Origin: Thermoplasmata archaeon
Lineage (GTDB): Archaea > Thermoplasmatota > Thermoplasmata > Lutacidiplasmatales > UBA184
Direction of reading: 5' to 3'
DNA: 64,000 nucleotides
NCBI GenBank assembly: GCA_021790425.1
Contig: JAJYEA010000005.1
Location: 1 to 64,000 of the forward strand
In this document: positions 35,147 through 44,130 of the stretch, one piece after another
How the letters are laid out: the number at the start of each line of letters is the position of its first letter
Numbering within the stretch: position 1 is the first letter of the stretch
The notes under the pieces: model-generated
What the model was told of the DNA's origin: nothing
The model's input: only the letters and a program-made list of their open reading frames with translations
Database searches by the model: none
Translations under genes and position numbers: made by a program

Positions 35147-35803
35147 CTACGCGTACCCGAACTGCCGCTTGGCGAACTCGCTCATCTTGTCCGGTCCCCA
35201 GGGAGGGTCCCAGACGACGTCGACCACCGCCATGTCACCGCCGAGCACCTCGTCGGCGATACGACGGACCTCCTCGACCAGTATCTCGGCCACGGGGCAC
35301 CCCGGGCTCGTCATGGTCATCTGGATGCTCAGCTTTCCCTCCGGCGTCCAGGACATCCCGTAGATGAGCCCCAGGTCCACGATGTTCATGGGGATCTCCG
35401 GGTCGAAGACCTTCTTCAGCGCCTTTCGGACGCTTGCCTCCTTCTCGGAGGGGGAGGCATCCGCCTGGGTCGGAGTGATGACGGGGGGTTTCGAGTCGAC
35501 CTCCTCGGGGACGTTGGGTCCGGTGACCTTGAACGCCGGCCCCTCTGCGCCCAGCACACAGTCCACGGTGGCGTCGTCGAGGTAGCGGTGGCTCAGGGAA
35601 TCCACCAGGAAGTTGAGTCCCCCGACCTCGATCTTCTCGTCGTCGGCCTTGCCGGTGTCCAAGCTCATGTGGATGGTCGGGTAGATCCCCGCGACGACGT
35701 AGAGCCGGACGTCCATCGGCTTGGTCTGCTGGGCGAGGATTCCCTTCAACTGCTCGATAGCGAGGGGGGTGACCGTGAGCTTGACCGGCGCCGAATCGGG
35801 CAT
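35147..35803 (-). CDS. Fusion of degenerate A-type carrier (HesB/IscA-like) domain and MIP18/DUF59 (SufT-like) domain
   Basis: N-terminus VKLTVTPLAIEQLKGILAQ...GLNFLVDSLSHRYLDDATVDCVLGAEGPAFKVTGPN; C-terminus VRKALKKVFDPEIPMNIVDLGLIYGMSW...MTSPGCPVAEILVEEV...VWDPPWGPDKMSEFAK. Confidence 0.75.
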   Translation of the reverse strand: MPDSAPVKLTVTPLAIEQLKGILAQQTKPMDVRLYVVAGIYPTIHMSLDTGKADDEKIEVGGLNFLVDSLSHRYLDDATVDCVLGAEGPAFKVTGPNVPEEVDSKPPVITPTQADASPSEKEASVRKALKKVFDPEIPMNIVDLGLIYGMSWTPEGKLSIQMTMTSPGCPVAEILVEEVRRIADEVLGGDMAVVDVVWDPPWGPDKMSEFAKRQFGYA

Positions 35804-35855
35804 TGCGACAATGACTCCCGGAAGTCTTTTTAGCTTTTCTTCGCTGGGCGGGCTT

Positions 35856-37238
35856 ATGTCATCGTCCGCTCAGCCTCCCAAAGTGCCCGCCAACGCCGGA
35901 AAGAAGACCAAGTCGGGCGGCGTCTCCATCACCACCAAGATCCCCGGACCGAATGGGGAGAAGATCGTCGCGGAAGACACGAAGTTCATGATGACCTCGA
36001 CCAAGTCCGCCCCCATCGTGGGTGCGAAGGGGGAAGGGGTCTGGATCACCGATGTGGACGGGAACCGTTTCCTGGACTTTGCGGCCGGGGTCGGCGTCCT
36101 CAACACGGGCCACTGCCACCCCCAGGTGGTGGAGGCGGTCCGGAAGCAGGCGGGGGAGCTCATGCACTTCGCCGGGACCGACTTCTACTATGAGACCCAG
36201 GCGCGTCTCGCCCACCGCCTCGCGGAGACCGCCCCCGGGACGAACCCCAAGAAGGTCTTCTTCACGAATTCCGGGGCCGAGAGCGTTGAAGCCGCCCTGA
36301 AGCTCGCGCGGTGGAACACCCAGCGACCGATCACCATTGGGCTCATCGGGTCGTTCCACGGCCGCACCATGGGCGCCCTGACGATGACCTCGAGCCGCCC
36401 ACCCCAGCGCCGGAGGTTCATGGCTTATGCCGGAGGCGGTACCCACATCCCCGCCCCCTACTGTTATCGCTGCCCCTACAAGCAGGAGTATCCGGGGTGC
36501 GGCCTCTACTGCATCAAGATCCTGGACGAGCTCTACTTCAACTCCGTCCTGCCTCCCGAGGACGTTGCGGCGTTCATCGCCGAGCCCGTCATGGGTGAGG
36601 GCGGGTACGTCGTCCCCCCGAAGGACTACTTCCAGACGCTCCAGAAGATCCTGAAGCCCTACGGCATCCTCCACATCGATGATGAGGTACAGGCCGGGAT
36701 GGGCCGAACGGGGAAGATGTGGGCGATCCAGCACTTCGATGTCGTCCCGGACATCATGACGACCGCCAAGGCGCTCGGGAGCGGCATTCCGATCGGCGCC
36801 ATGATCTTCAACGCTCCGCTTGACTACACCTACCAGGGCGCGCACTCGAACACCTTTGGCGGCAACCTCGTGGCGTGTGCCTCGGCCCACGCGACGCTGG
36901 ACATCCTGAGCAAGGAGAAGCTCCTCGACAACGCCACCCGCCAGGGCGCCTACCTCAAGCAGCGCCTGCAGGAGCTCCAGTCCAAGTACGACGTGATCGG
37001 GGACGTCCGCGGGCTCGGGCTCATGGTGGCGACGGAGTTCGTGAAGGACCGGCGGACGAAGGAGTTCGCCACCGCGCTCCGCGACAAGATCGAGCACGAG
37101 GCCTACCACCGGGGTCTCATCCTGCTCGGCTGCGGGAAGTCCAGCCTCCGGTACATCCCGCCGCTCATCGTCACGTCCGAGCAGATCGACGAAGCGGTCG
37201 ACATCATGGACGCCTCCATCGCGGCGGCCCTCAAGTAG
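35856..37238 (+). CDS. Class III aminotransferase (4-aminobutyrate aminotransferase / amino-acid racemase-like)
   Basis: PLP fold-type I: FFTNSGAESVEAALKLAR, GSFHGRTMGAL, DDEVQAGMGRTGKMW, TTAKALGSGIPIGAMI. ATG 35856. Confidence 0.88.
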   Translation: MSSSAQPPKVPANAGKKTKSGGVSITTKIPGPNGEKIVAEDTKFMMTSTKSAPIVGAKGEGVWITDVDGNRFLDFAAGVGVLNTGHCHPQVVEAVRKQAGELMHFAGTDFYYETQARLAHRLAETAPGTNPKKVFFTNSGAESVEAALKLARWNTQRPITIGLIGSFHGRTMGALTMTSSRPPQRRRFMAYAGGGTHIPAPYCYRCPYKQEYPGCGLYCIKILDELYFNSVLPPEDVAAFIAEPVMGEGGYVVPPKDYFQTLQKILKPYGILHIDDEVQAGMGRTGKMWAIQHFDVVPDIMTTAKALGSGIPIGAMIFNAPLDYTYQGAHSNTFGGNLVACASAHATLDILSKEKLLDNATRQGAYLKQRLQELQSKYDVIGDVRGLGLMVATEFVKDRRTKEFATALRDKIEHEAYHRGLILLGCGKSSLRYIPPLIVTSEQIDEAVDIMDASIAAALK

Positions 37239-37243
37239 GGTCA

Positions 37244-38197
37244 ATGAGTGGGGGGAAGACCGAGACGAGCCCCGCCCTTCCCCTCCCGCCCGACGGCTCC
37301 TTCCTCGTCATCGACAAGCCGCGCGGCCCGAGCTCGCACCAGGTCACCGCCTGGGTGCGGGACCTCCTCGGGGTCCCGAAGGCCGGGCACTCCGGCACGC
37401 TGGACCCCGCGGTGAGCGGGGTGCTCGTCGTCGGGTTCGGGAAGGCGCTGCGCCTGCTCCCGCTCCTGCTGGACTTCCCCAAGCGCTACGTCGGGCTCGT
37501 CCAGCTTCATGGGGAGGTCAGCAACGAGGAACTGGCCCGAGTTATCTCGGAGTTCCACGGGGAGATCTATCAGACCCCCCCGGTCCGCTCGGCCGTCCGA
37601 CGGGAGCGGAGGGTCCGTCGCATCCATCGTCTGGCGCTCCTGGAACGAACCGGCCCGCTCGCGCTCATAGATGTCACGTGCGAGTCCGGGACGTATGTCC
37701 GGACGCTCGCCGTCGACCTGGGGGAAGCGCTCGGCGTGGGTGCCCACCTGGCCGAGCTGCGCCGGGTCGAGAGCAACCCCTTCACGGAAGCGAGCGCGAT
37801 CACTCTCGCGCAGCTCTCGGACGCGGTGGAATCCGCCCGACAGGGGAACCGTGCCCCTTGGGAGGCCGTCCTGCATCCTCCGTCCGACGTCTGGAAGCGG
37901 GTCCCGGGGGTCGTGATCAAGGATACGGCCGTCGATGCCATTGCCCACGGCGCGGACCTCGCCGCCGCCGGGGTGCTCAAGGTCACCATGCCCTTCCGTC
38001 GTGGAGCGCACGTGGCACTCGTGACCCGCGCTGACGAGCTCGTGGCCACCGGGAGGGCCCTGGTGGACTCCACCCAGCTGACCTCGGAGCCGCACGGATG
38101 GGTCATCGATGCCGAGCGGGTCTTCATGCCCCAAGGAACGTATCCCGCAGGTTGGAAGAAGACGACGGGAACCAAGACCGCTACGGACGGGTCCTAA
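37244..38197 (+). CDS. cbf5: tRNA/rRNA pseudouridine synthase Cbf5 (TruB family, with PUA)
   Basis: IDKPRGPSSHQV, AGHSGTLDPAVSGVLVV, CESGTYVRTLAVDLG, PUA-like C-terminus. Confidence 0.9.
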   Translation: MSGGKTETSPALPLPPDGSFLVIDKPRGPSSHQVTAWVRDLLGVPKAGHSGTLDPAVSGVLVVGFGKALRLLPLLLDFPKRYVGLVQLHGEVSNEELARVISEFHGEIYQTPPVRSAVRRERRVRRIHRLALLERTGPLALIDVTCESGTYVRTLAVDLGEALGVGAHLAELRRVESNPFTEASAITLAQLSDAVESARQGNRAPWEAVLHPPSDVWKRVPGVVIKDTAVDAIAHGADLAAAGVLKVTMPFRRGAHVALVTRADELVATGRALVDSTQLTSEPHGWVIDAERVFMPQGTYPAGWKKTTGTKTATDGS

Positions 38198-38302
38198 CCC
38201 TCCGCTTGGCCCTGTTTCCGGCCCTTGGGGGGCCTCCCGGGGCAGGAGTCAAACTCTTTACATCTGGGGCCCTCTTGAGAGGTAGACGGTTCCCAGGTCA
38301 GC

Positions 38303-39001
38303 ATGGTATCCCCGTACCTATACCTCGCCGAGGTGATCGCCTTCCCGGGCGTGCTAGCCCTCGCGCTCTCCTATTTCACAGTGCGTGAGGCGCGCGCCAC
38401 CTCGAGCACCCCCGGAACCCCGATCGAGGTCGAGTCGGACCTGCGGAACGAGAACCTGGACCCCTCGGTCCACGGGCTCTCGTACTGGCTCTTCTTCGCG
38501 ATCTACTTCAACGTCATCTACCTCACCGTGAACCTTTCCCTGGTCCAACGGACCCTGTTCAACTCGCCGTTCGTCTACGCCGCCTGCCTGGCGGCCTTCA
38601 TCCTCGCGCTCTTCTTTGCGCTGCTTTTCGTCCTCCGCTTCCACGAGCGCCGGTACGCCATCATCGGGGTGATCTTCTCTGTGATCGGTACGGTGGTGAT
38701 CACCTCCTCCGTGCAGCTGGGATTTGGCCACTGGGTGGCGTACGGGGCGACGGCGTCGAGCGCGTCCAGTGCCTACACCCTGGCGGGGCAGGCCCAGGAC
38801 ATGGTGATCCCCATCGTCATGGCGGGGGCCGCCTGGGTGCTTACCCTTGTCGCCTTCCTCATGGACCTGGGCGTCATGCCCGAGCACCTTCCCTTCCGGT
38901 TCGAGGGCAACCGGGCCTACCAGACCCTGCTGGCGACCATCACCTTGGGGTGGGTGGGTGTGATGCTCGCCGTGCTGCACCCGCTCATGAGCCTCCTGTG
39001 A
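38303..39001 (+). CDS. Multi-pass membrane protein, hypothetical
   Basis: Several hydrophobic segments (FFAIYFNVIYLTVNLSL, ACLAAFILALFFALLFVL, IIGVIFSVIGTVVITSS). Confidence 0.6.
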   Translation: MVSPYLYLAEVIAFPGVLALALSYFTVREARATSSTPGTPIEVESDLRNENLDPSVHGLSYWLFFAIYFNVIYLTVNLSLVQRTLFNSPFVYAACLAAFILALFFALLFVLRFHERRYAIIGVIFSVIGTVVITSSVQLGFGHWVAYGATASSASSAYTLAGQAQDMVIPIVMAGAAWVLTLVAFLMDLGVMPEHLPFRFEGNRAYQTLLATITLGWVGVMLAVLHPLMSLL

Positions 39002-39044
39002 CGCTCCCGCCAACGCTTATCAGCCTGCCACGGTAACTCGTCCC

Positions 39045-39473
39045 GTGGCGGGAGGACCAGGCCCTTACCCGGGGTACCCACGGAATCCTTCGGACCATTC
39101 CACCGGGGGCCCCGAATACGGTTTCTACCCCCAGGTACCCCCGGGGGCTCCGGCCATCGTGGTCACGGAGGACCCCCGCGTGACCTCGGCCCTGAGCACG
39201 CACCGGAAAGGGACGATGCTCTACGCGGTCGCGTGGATCGCCATCGGCGCCGCCGTGCTCCTCCTCGCACTTGACATCGCCTTGCTCCTCTCGAGCCTGA
39301 CCTCGAGTTCTTCGGGTGCCTCCGCCCCTTCCCAGGCCGTCGACCTGACCCTGGGGAGCCTGGGCCTCTTGGGTGCGGGCATCGCCTTGCGAGGGGTCGC
39401 CTTCGCGCTCATGATGCGGGGAGATTTCCTCCTCCGGAGCCGGATCCCTCCCCGGCTGGGTTCAGTTCGGTAA
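39045..39473 (+). CDS. Small membrane protein with Pro/Gly/Tyr-rich N-terminus, hypothetical
   Basis: 142 aa, two predicted TMs; GTG start. Confidence 0.5.
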   Translation: MAGGPGPYPGYPRNPSDHSTGGPEYGFYPQVPPGAPAIVVTEDPRVTSALSTHRKGTMLYAVAWIAIGAAVLLLALDIALLLSSLTSSSSGASAPSQAVDLTLGSLGLLGAGIALRGVAFALMMRGDFLLRSRIPPRLGSVR

Positions 39474-39516
39474 GGGTGGTCCTTCCGGCAGGGCCGCGTT
39501 CGGGAGCCTCGCTAGT

Positions 39517-42102
39517 TCAGGGACCGACCGGAGGATCCGGGGGTCGCCGGTCCCGTCGAAGAGTGGTCGCGATCGCGAGGACGGCCAGGAATCCCGAGGG
39601 GGCCAGCAAGAGGGCCCACTGGAGGGGTCCGAGCGTCGTGGGCTGAGCACTATGGCTGCTCGAGCATCCGCCCGCGGAGACCACGTTCACCGTGCCTACC
39701 ACGGAGATGTTCTCTCCCAGCGCATCCGTGGCGGTGAGGTTGAGCCGATAGGTGCCGTTGGCTGAGTACGTGTGGTTGGTGGAGGTGGCACTCGTGGTGA
39801 CGGGGGAGCTATGGTCGCCGAAGTCCCATCGTAGCGCGTACGGCCCCAGTCCTCCGCTCACGTTGGCCGAGAAGAGGGTCGGCACCCCGGCCACGACACA
39901 TCCCCACGGAAGCAGTCTTGCCGTGAGAACGGGCCGCTGGGTCACGTTGACCAGGACCCACGCCTCCGCGAACTGACCGTCTCCCGGTGCGTCGGTCACC
40001 TTCAGCGTCACGTTGTAGACCGCGGAGTTGTTGAACTGGAAGGTGGCATTTTGACCGGCGGAGGTGTTGCCCGGTCCCAGATCCCAGGTGAAGTTGTAGG
40101 GGGCTTGCCCCCCGGTGACGGTCCCCTGAAAGTCGACCCGGAGGGGAGCGTATCCCTGGGTCGGGGTGGCCGCCGCGGTCACGACCAGGAGGGGAGCGGT
40201 CACGAGGAGCGAATGGCTGTAGTTCCGGGACTGGCCGGAGCCATCGGAAACGTTGAGACGGACCCGGTAGTCGTTGCTCGCGTTGAACTGGTGCACCGGA
40301 TCGGCGGCGTGGGAGACCGGCGATCCATCTCCGAACGTCCACGTATACGCGTAGGGTAAGGTCCCGTTCGACACGGTGGACTGGAACGTCACGGCCACCG
40401 GTGCCTGGCCCCCGGGGGGAGAGGCGGAGAACAGCACCGAGAAGGACCCGGGAGGTGACGAGACCGTCACGTTCACCGAGGCCGTCGAGGTCGCCCCGGT
40501 GCCGTCAGTGACGACGACGCGCGCCGCGTAACTCCCGGGCCCCAGGTAGGAATGGACGGGGTCCGCCAGGAGGGAGGTGGCGCTGTCGCCGAAGTTCCAT
40601 GCGAACTTGAGCGGGGGCGTCCCGCCCGAGACGTTGGCCCAGAAGCTCACGTTCCCGCCCACGAGGGCGTTCCGGGGCGCGGCGGCCGCCTGGGCGGACG
40701 GAAGGAGGGTGACGTTGACGTGGACCGACGCGGAGGCCGTGGCGCCGGTCTGGTCGGTGGCGGTCACCGTCGCCGTGAGGACGGTGGCCTTCGTCACCGA
40801 GTACGTGTGGGACACGTTCGCTTGCGGGGAGGTCGTGTTGTCGCCAAAGCTCCAGGAGTAGCTGAACGGGGGTTGTCCTCCGCTGGCGAGGCTCGTGAAT
40901 GCAACGGATTGTCCGGAATCGATCGCCGTGGGGGTCCCCGAGGCGCTCACCGAGAACGTCGGCTCGAAGCCCCAGGTGTCCGACTCGTACGTACCATTGG
41001 ACTCCCCCCCAAAAAGGATGGCCGGCCCCGAGCCCATGGGAGGGGCGAACATCGCACCGTCCCGGGAAGAGGGTCCTCCCGAGGCCGATATCTCGCTCCA
41101 CTGGCCGCCGTGGAAGGCCCAGGTGTCGCCGATATCGTTCGAGGCCCCGTTGCCCCCGAAGAGGATGATGGACTGCAACGCCGGGTCCCAGAACATGGCC
41201 GCGGCCGACCGGGGAGGAGGGGACAGGCTCAGGGAACTCGTGATGTTCTTCCACTGACCGCCCTGGAAGGTCCAGGTGTCTCCCAAGGTGGACGACCCGG
41301 TATACCCCCCAAAGAGCAGCACATAGCCGCCGACCGGGTCGTAGGCCATCCCCGCAGAGCTGCGGGCGGACGGGGACTGGGTGCTGCTGACCGAGGACCA
41401 GCCCGCCGAAGCGGTGAACGAGTAGGTCCCCGCGACGTACGTGTTGCAGGTCCCCGAGAGCACCGCGAAGGATGTGCATCCACCGAAGAGGAGGAGCCCT
41501 CCCGCTGGAGGGTCGTCGGACATCGTGGCCGAGAGGAGCGCGGGGGGGGCGGTACCGAGGGTGTTCTGAGCCCAGGATCCGCCCGAGAAGACCCACGTGT
41601 CCCCCGCGGGGCAGCCGGTCAGGCCCTCGCAACCCCCATAGAGCACCGCTTCCGAAGAAGAGGAGTCGTACGCGAAGGAGGGGTCCGCCCGGGCGGTCAC
41701 CGAGGAGGACGAGGAGATCTCGTTCCAGCCGTGGGCGGTGGAGAGGTTCCAGGTGTCGCCGTCCACCTGGGCGCCGTTCTCGCCGCCGAAGAGCACGTCG
41801 TAGCCGCTTGCGGCATCATACACCATCCCACCGTAGGCACGCGCCGCGGGAGGGGACGGGTAGGTGGAGGTCAGGTCCTTCCAGCTCCCGGAGATTCCGG
41901 CGGCGGTGGCCGCGGGGCGAGCGCCGTGGGTCTGCGATAACCGGGCGGCAGGGGCGGGGCTCGGGCCGAGGGTAGGTAAGAAGAGGGGCGCGAGGAGGGC
42001 GGAAGAGATCACGAAGAGCGCGATGACCTGGGAAGGGGTCAGCGGATCCCCCAACGAACGACCCTTGAGAGGCATCTCTCCGAGTACAGTCGCCTCGCTC
42101 AC
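39517..42102 (-). CDS. Kelch-repeat / PKD-domain surface protein with C-terminal TM
   Basis: Kelch-like repeats (AYGGMVYDAASGYDVLFGGENG...GDTWNLS; SSAGMAYDPVGGYVLLFGGYTG...GDTWTF), then PKD repeats (YSWSFGDNTTSPQANVSHTYS; FAWNFGDSATSLLADPVHSYLGPGSY). Confidence 0.88.
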   Translation of the reverse strand: MSEATVLGEMPLKGRSLGDPLTPSQVIALFVISSALLAPLFLPTLGPSPAPAARLSQTHGARPAATAAGISGSWKDLTSTYPSPPAARAYGGMVYDAASGYDVLFGGENGAQVDGDTWNLSTAHGWNEISSSSSVTARADPSFAYDSSSSEAVLYGGCEGLTGCPAGDTWVFSGGSWAQNTLGTAPPALLSATMSDDPPAGGLLLFGGCTSFAVLSGTCNTYVAGTYSFTASAGWSSVSSTQSPSARSSAGMAYDPVGGYVLLFGGYTGSSTLGDTWTFQGGQWKNITSSLSLSPPPRSAAAMFWDPALQSIILFGGNGASNDIGDTWAFHGGQWSEISASGGPSSRDGAMFAPPMGSGPAILFGGESNGTYESDTWGFEPTFSVSASGTPTAIDSGQSVAFTSLASGGQPPFSYSWSFGDNTTSPQANVSHTYSVTKATVLTATVTATDQTGATASASVHVNVTLLPSAQAAAAPRNALVGGNVSFWANVSGGTPPLKFAWNFGDSATSLLADPVHSYLGPGSYAARVVVTDGTGATSTASVNVTVSSPPGSFSVLFSASPPGGQAPVAVTFQSTVSNGTLPYAYTWTFGDGSPVSHAADPVHQFNASNDYRVRLNVSDGSGQSRNYSHSLLVTAPLLVVTAAATPTQGYAPLRVDFQGTVTGGQAPYNFTWDLGPGNTSAGQNATFQFNNSAVYNVTLKVTDAPGDGQFAEAWVLVNVTQRPVLTARLLPWGCVVAGVPTLFSANVSGGLGPYALRWDFGDHSSPVTTSATSTNHTYSANGTYRLNLTATDALGENISVVGTVNVVSAGGCSSSHSAQPTTLGPLQWALLLAPSGFLAVLAIATTLRRDRRPPDPPVGP

Positions 42103-42204
42103 CCAGAGGGCCGGAAGGGCATCATGCTTTCGATGAGGAAGTTCCCGGGGAGGGCGTCCCGCCTCGCAAGGTCCCGCGACGAGGCGGGGTGGACGGATCC
42201 CCTG

Positions 42205-43236
42205 TCAGGCCGTGGACTCCTTGCACACGGCGTGGTTCATGGCGATCTCGGCAAGGTCGCTCGTGTAGAGCGCCGTCCTCTCCACGCTCTCCAGCACGTA
42301 GGCGAGGGCCACCGCCACCTTTCCCTTCCGGGACACGAACCGCTCGAGCCACTTCTGTCGCGAGTTCGCAATGCTCTCCACGGCGTCGATGACGGCATTG
42401 GCCTCGGCCGTCTTGCCCGTGAAGAGGGTCGCCACCGCCCGGTCCAAGAGCTCCAGGCTGGTTTCGGAGAGCTTGGCGAGCTCGTCCACCGCATCGGAAG
42501 GAAGATGGGAATCCTCCACCCAGCCCGTCACCTCGGCGATGCGGACCGCGTGGTCGGCGATCCGCTCCAAAACGCGGGAGGCGGAGAGGTAGGTGAGGCA
42601 CTCCTCGGCGGTCAGCTGGAGCTGGGCGAGCGTCCTGGGCTCCCGCATGGCGGTCGTGACGGTCTTGTGCACGAACCAGTGGAGACGGTCGATCTCCCAG
42701 TCGCGGTCGACGACATCCCGGGCGATGGAGGCATCAAGTGCCGTGAAGGCCGCCATCGCGTCCTTCTGCATGGCATGCGCCATGGGGTGCATACGTCGGA
42801 TGACCGAGGGGAGGGGGAGCGGGTTCGAGGCCGCCATCTCCTGGAGGACGACCCGGTCTGCACTCTCTTCGAGGATCTCGGGACCGATGACCCGCTGGGC
42901 GAACTCTCGGACCACCTTCCGCGTGGTGGCGTTCATCCGGTCCTGCGTCCGTACCTCCAGCAGGGGGGCCCCCGCGATGTACTCCGCCACGAGCCGCCGG
43001 AAGAGGTGGTCGTGAGGGGTGGTGTTCGAGATGAGGCAGGTCTTCTGGGCCGTACGGGACGCGGGTGCGGCCGTAGGGTAGAGCGTCAGGGCCCCGTCCG
43101 CCTGAGGATGGAAGAAGACCGGGTCGCCCTTGCCGAGCTTGTTCGCGATCGTCCAGGACTTGGGCAGCGAGACGATCAGCGTGCTCCCTCCCGTGCTTTG
43201 GAGCTTTCTTCCCTCGTGTCCGCCTTCGACCTTCAT
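42205..43236 (-). CDS. PhoU-domain protein with N-terminal SpoVT/AbrB-like domain
   Basis: N-terminus GRKLQSTGGSTLIVSLPKSWTIANKLGKGDPVFF; helical PhoU-like body (SRVLERIADHAVRIAE). ATG 43236. Confidence 0.8.
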   Translation of the reverse strand: MKVEGGHEGRKLQSTGGSTLIVSLPKSWTIANKLGKGDPVFFHPQADGALTLYPTAAPASRTAQKTCLISNTTPHDHLFRRLVAEYIAGAPLLEVRTQDRMNATTRKVVREFAQRVIGPEILEESADRVVLQEMAASNPLPLPSVIRRMHPMAHAMQKDAMAAFTALDASIARDVVDRDWEIDRLHWFVHKTVTTAMREPRTLAQLQLTAEECLTYLSASRVLERIADHAVRIAEVTGWVEDSHLPSDAVDELAKLSETSLELLDRAVATLFTGKTAEANAVIDAVESIANSRQKWLERFVSRKGKVAVALAYVLESVERTALYTSDLAEIAMNHAVCKESTA

Positions 43237-43265
43237 CGACGTTCGCCGGGCGAGAGCTGTTAGGA

Positions 43266-43294
43266 CATATATATCTGCCGGTCCGAGTATATAT
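43266..43294. promoter_or_regulatory. Two TATA-like elements between divergent genes
   Basis: catatatatatc and gtatatatcg between the 43236 (-) and 43396 (+) starts. Confidence 0.45.
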
Positions 43295-43395
43295 CGCCAC
43301 GCCACTCTATGGTGGCTTAGCGCAGGTCGAAAGGGTGCGAGGCATCGCTCCACGGGGAGCGTTCGCCTTATCCCTCCACGGCCTTCTTCGCCGCC

Positions 43396-44130
43396 GTGTT
43401 CCGACTCCCGCTCGTGGCCGCTGTGGGGTTGATGCTCCTCCTGGCCTCGTACGGGGTGGCCTCTGCCCCTCCCCCTCTGCCCCCGAACGCGGGGGAACAG
43501 TGGGTCAGCCTGGAGGTCCCCGCGGTGGCCCCGGGTGCGTCGGGGTCTCTGGGGATCTCGCTGACGAATCCCCTGAGCGCCAGTGTCTCCTCCGTTAGCT
43601 TCACGATGCAGTTCTATCGTTGGGCCGTGGCCGGGGGGTCCAACGGGACGATCGGGGCCGGGGATGCCTGGGCTCCCCAGTTGTCCTTGGGCGGGCAGAG
43701 CCCGGCGCAACAGGTCGTGTGGTCGGGGACGTCGCTGACCCCCGGAGCGTCCGTGAACGTTCCCGTCACGGTGGACGTGCCTTCTACGGCACCCGCGGGG
43801 TCCTACTTCCTTCGAGACGCCCTGAACTTCACCGAATCCTCGGGCGTCCACTACACGATGCTCTCCCGTGGGTACTTCTCCGCGTCCCTCTGGCAGCGGG
43901 CGACCTTGGCCGCGAACGGGACCCCGATCCTCAACCTCACCCTGCTCAACGTCTCGGGCATCGTCCCCGAGACCACGCTTACCGTCGGCTCCTCGTCCTC
44001 GAACGACTGGATCTGGGTCTTCTTGGGGGCGTCCCTTGGGCTGGCGGCGATAGGCGGCTACTTGTGGGTACGATCCAAGCGGGGCCCGAGGTCGAGCTCC
44101 GGCGCCAAGCCATCCGTCTTGCGGAAGTAG
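43396..44130 (+). CDS. Exported membrane-anchored protein (NEW3/CARDB-like beta-sandwich), hypothetical
   Basis: Signal MFRLPLVAAVGLMLLLASYGVASA; beta-rich ectodomain; C-terminal TM WIWVFLGASLGLAAIGGYLWVRSKRG. Confidence 0.6.
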   Translation: MFRLPLVAAVGLMLLLASYGVASAPPPLPPNAGEQWVSLEVPAVAPGASGSLGISLTNPLSASVSSVSFTMQFYRWAVAGGSNGTIGAGDAWAPQLSLGGQSPAQQVVWSGTSLTPGASVNVPVTVDVPSTAPAGSYFLRDALNFTESSGVHYTMLSRGYFSASLWQRATLAANGTPILNLTLLNVSGIVPETTLTVGSSSSNDWIWVFLGASLGLAAIGGYLWVRSKRGPRSSSGAKPSVLRK

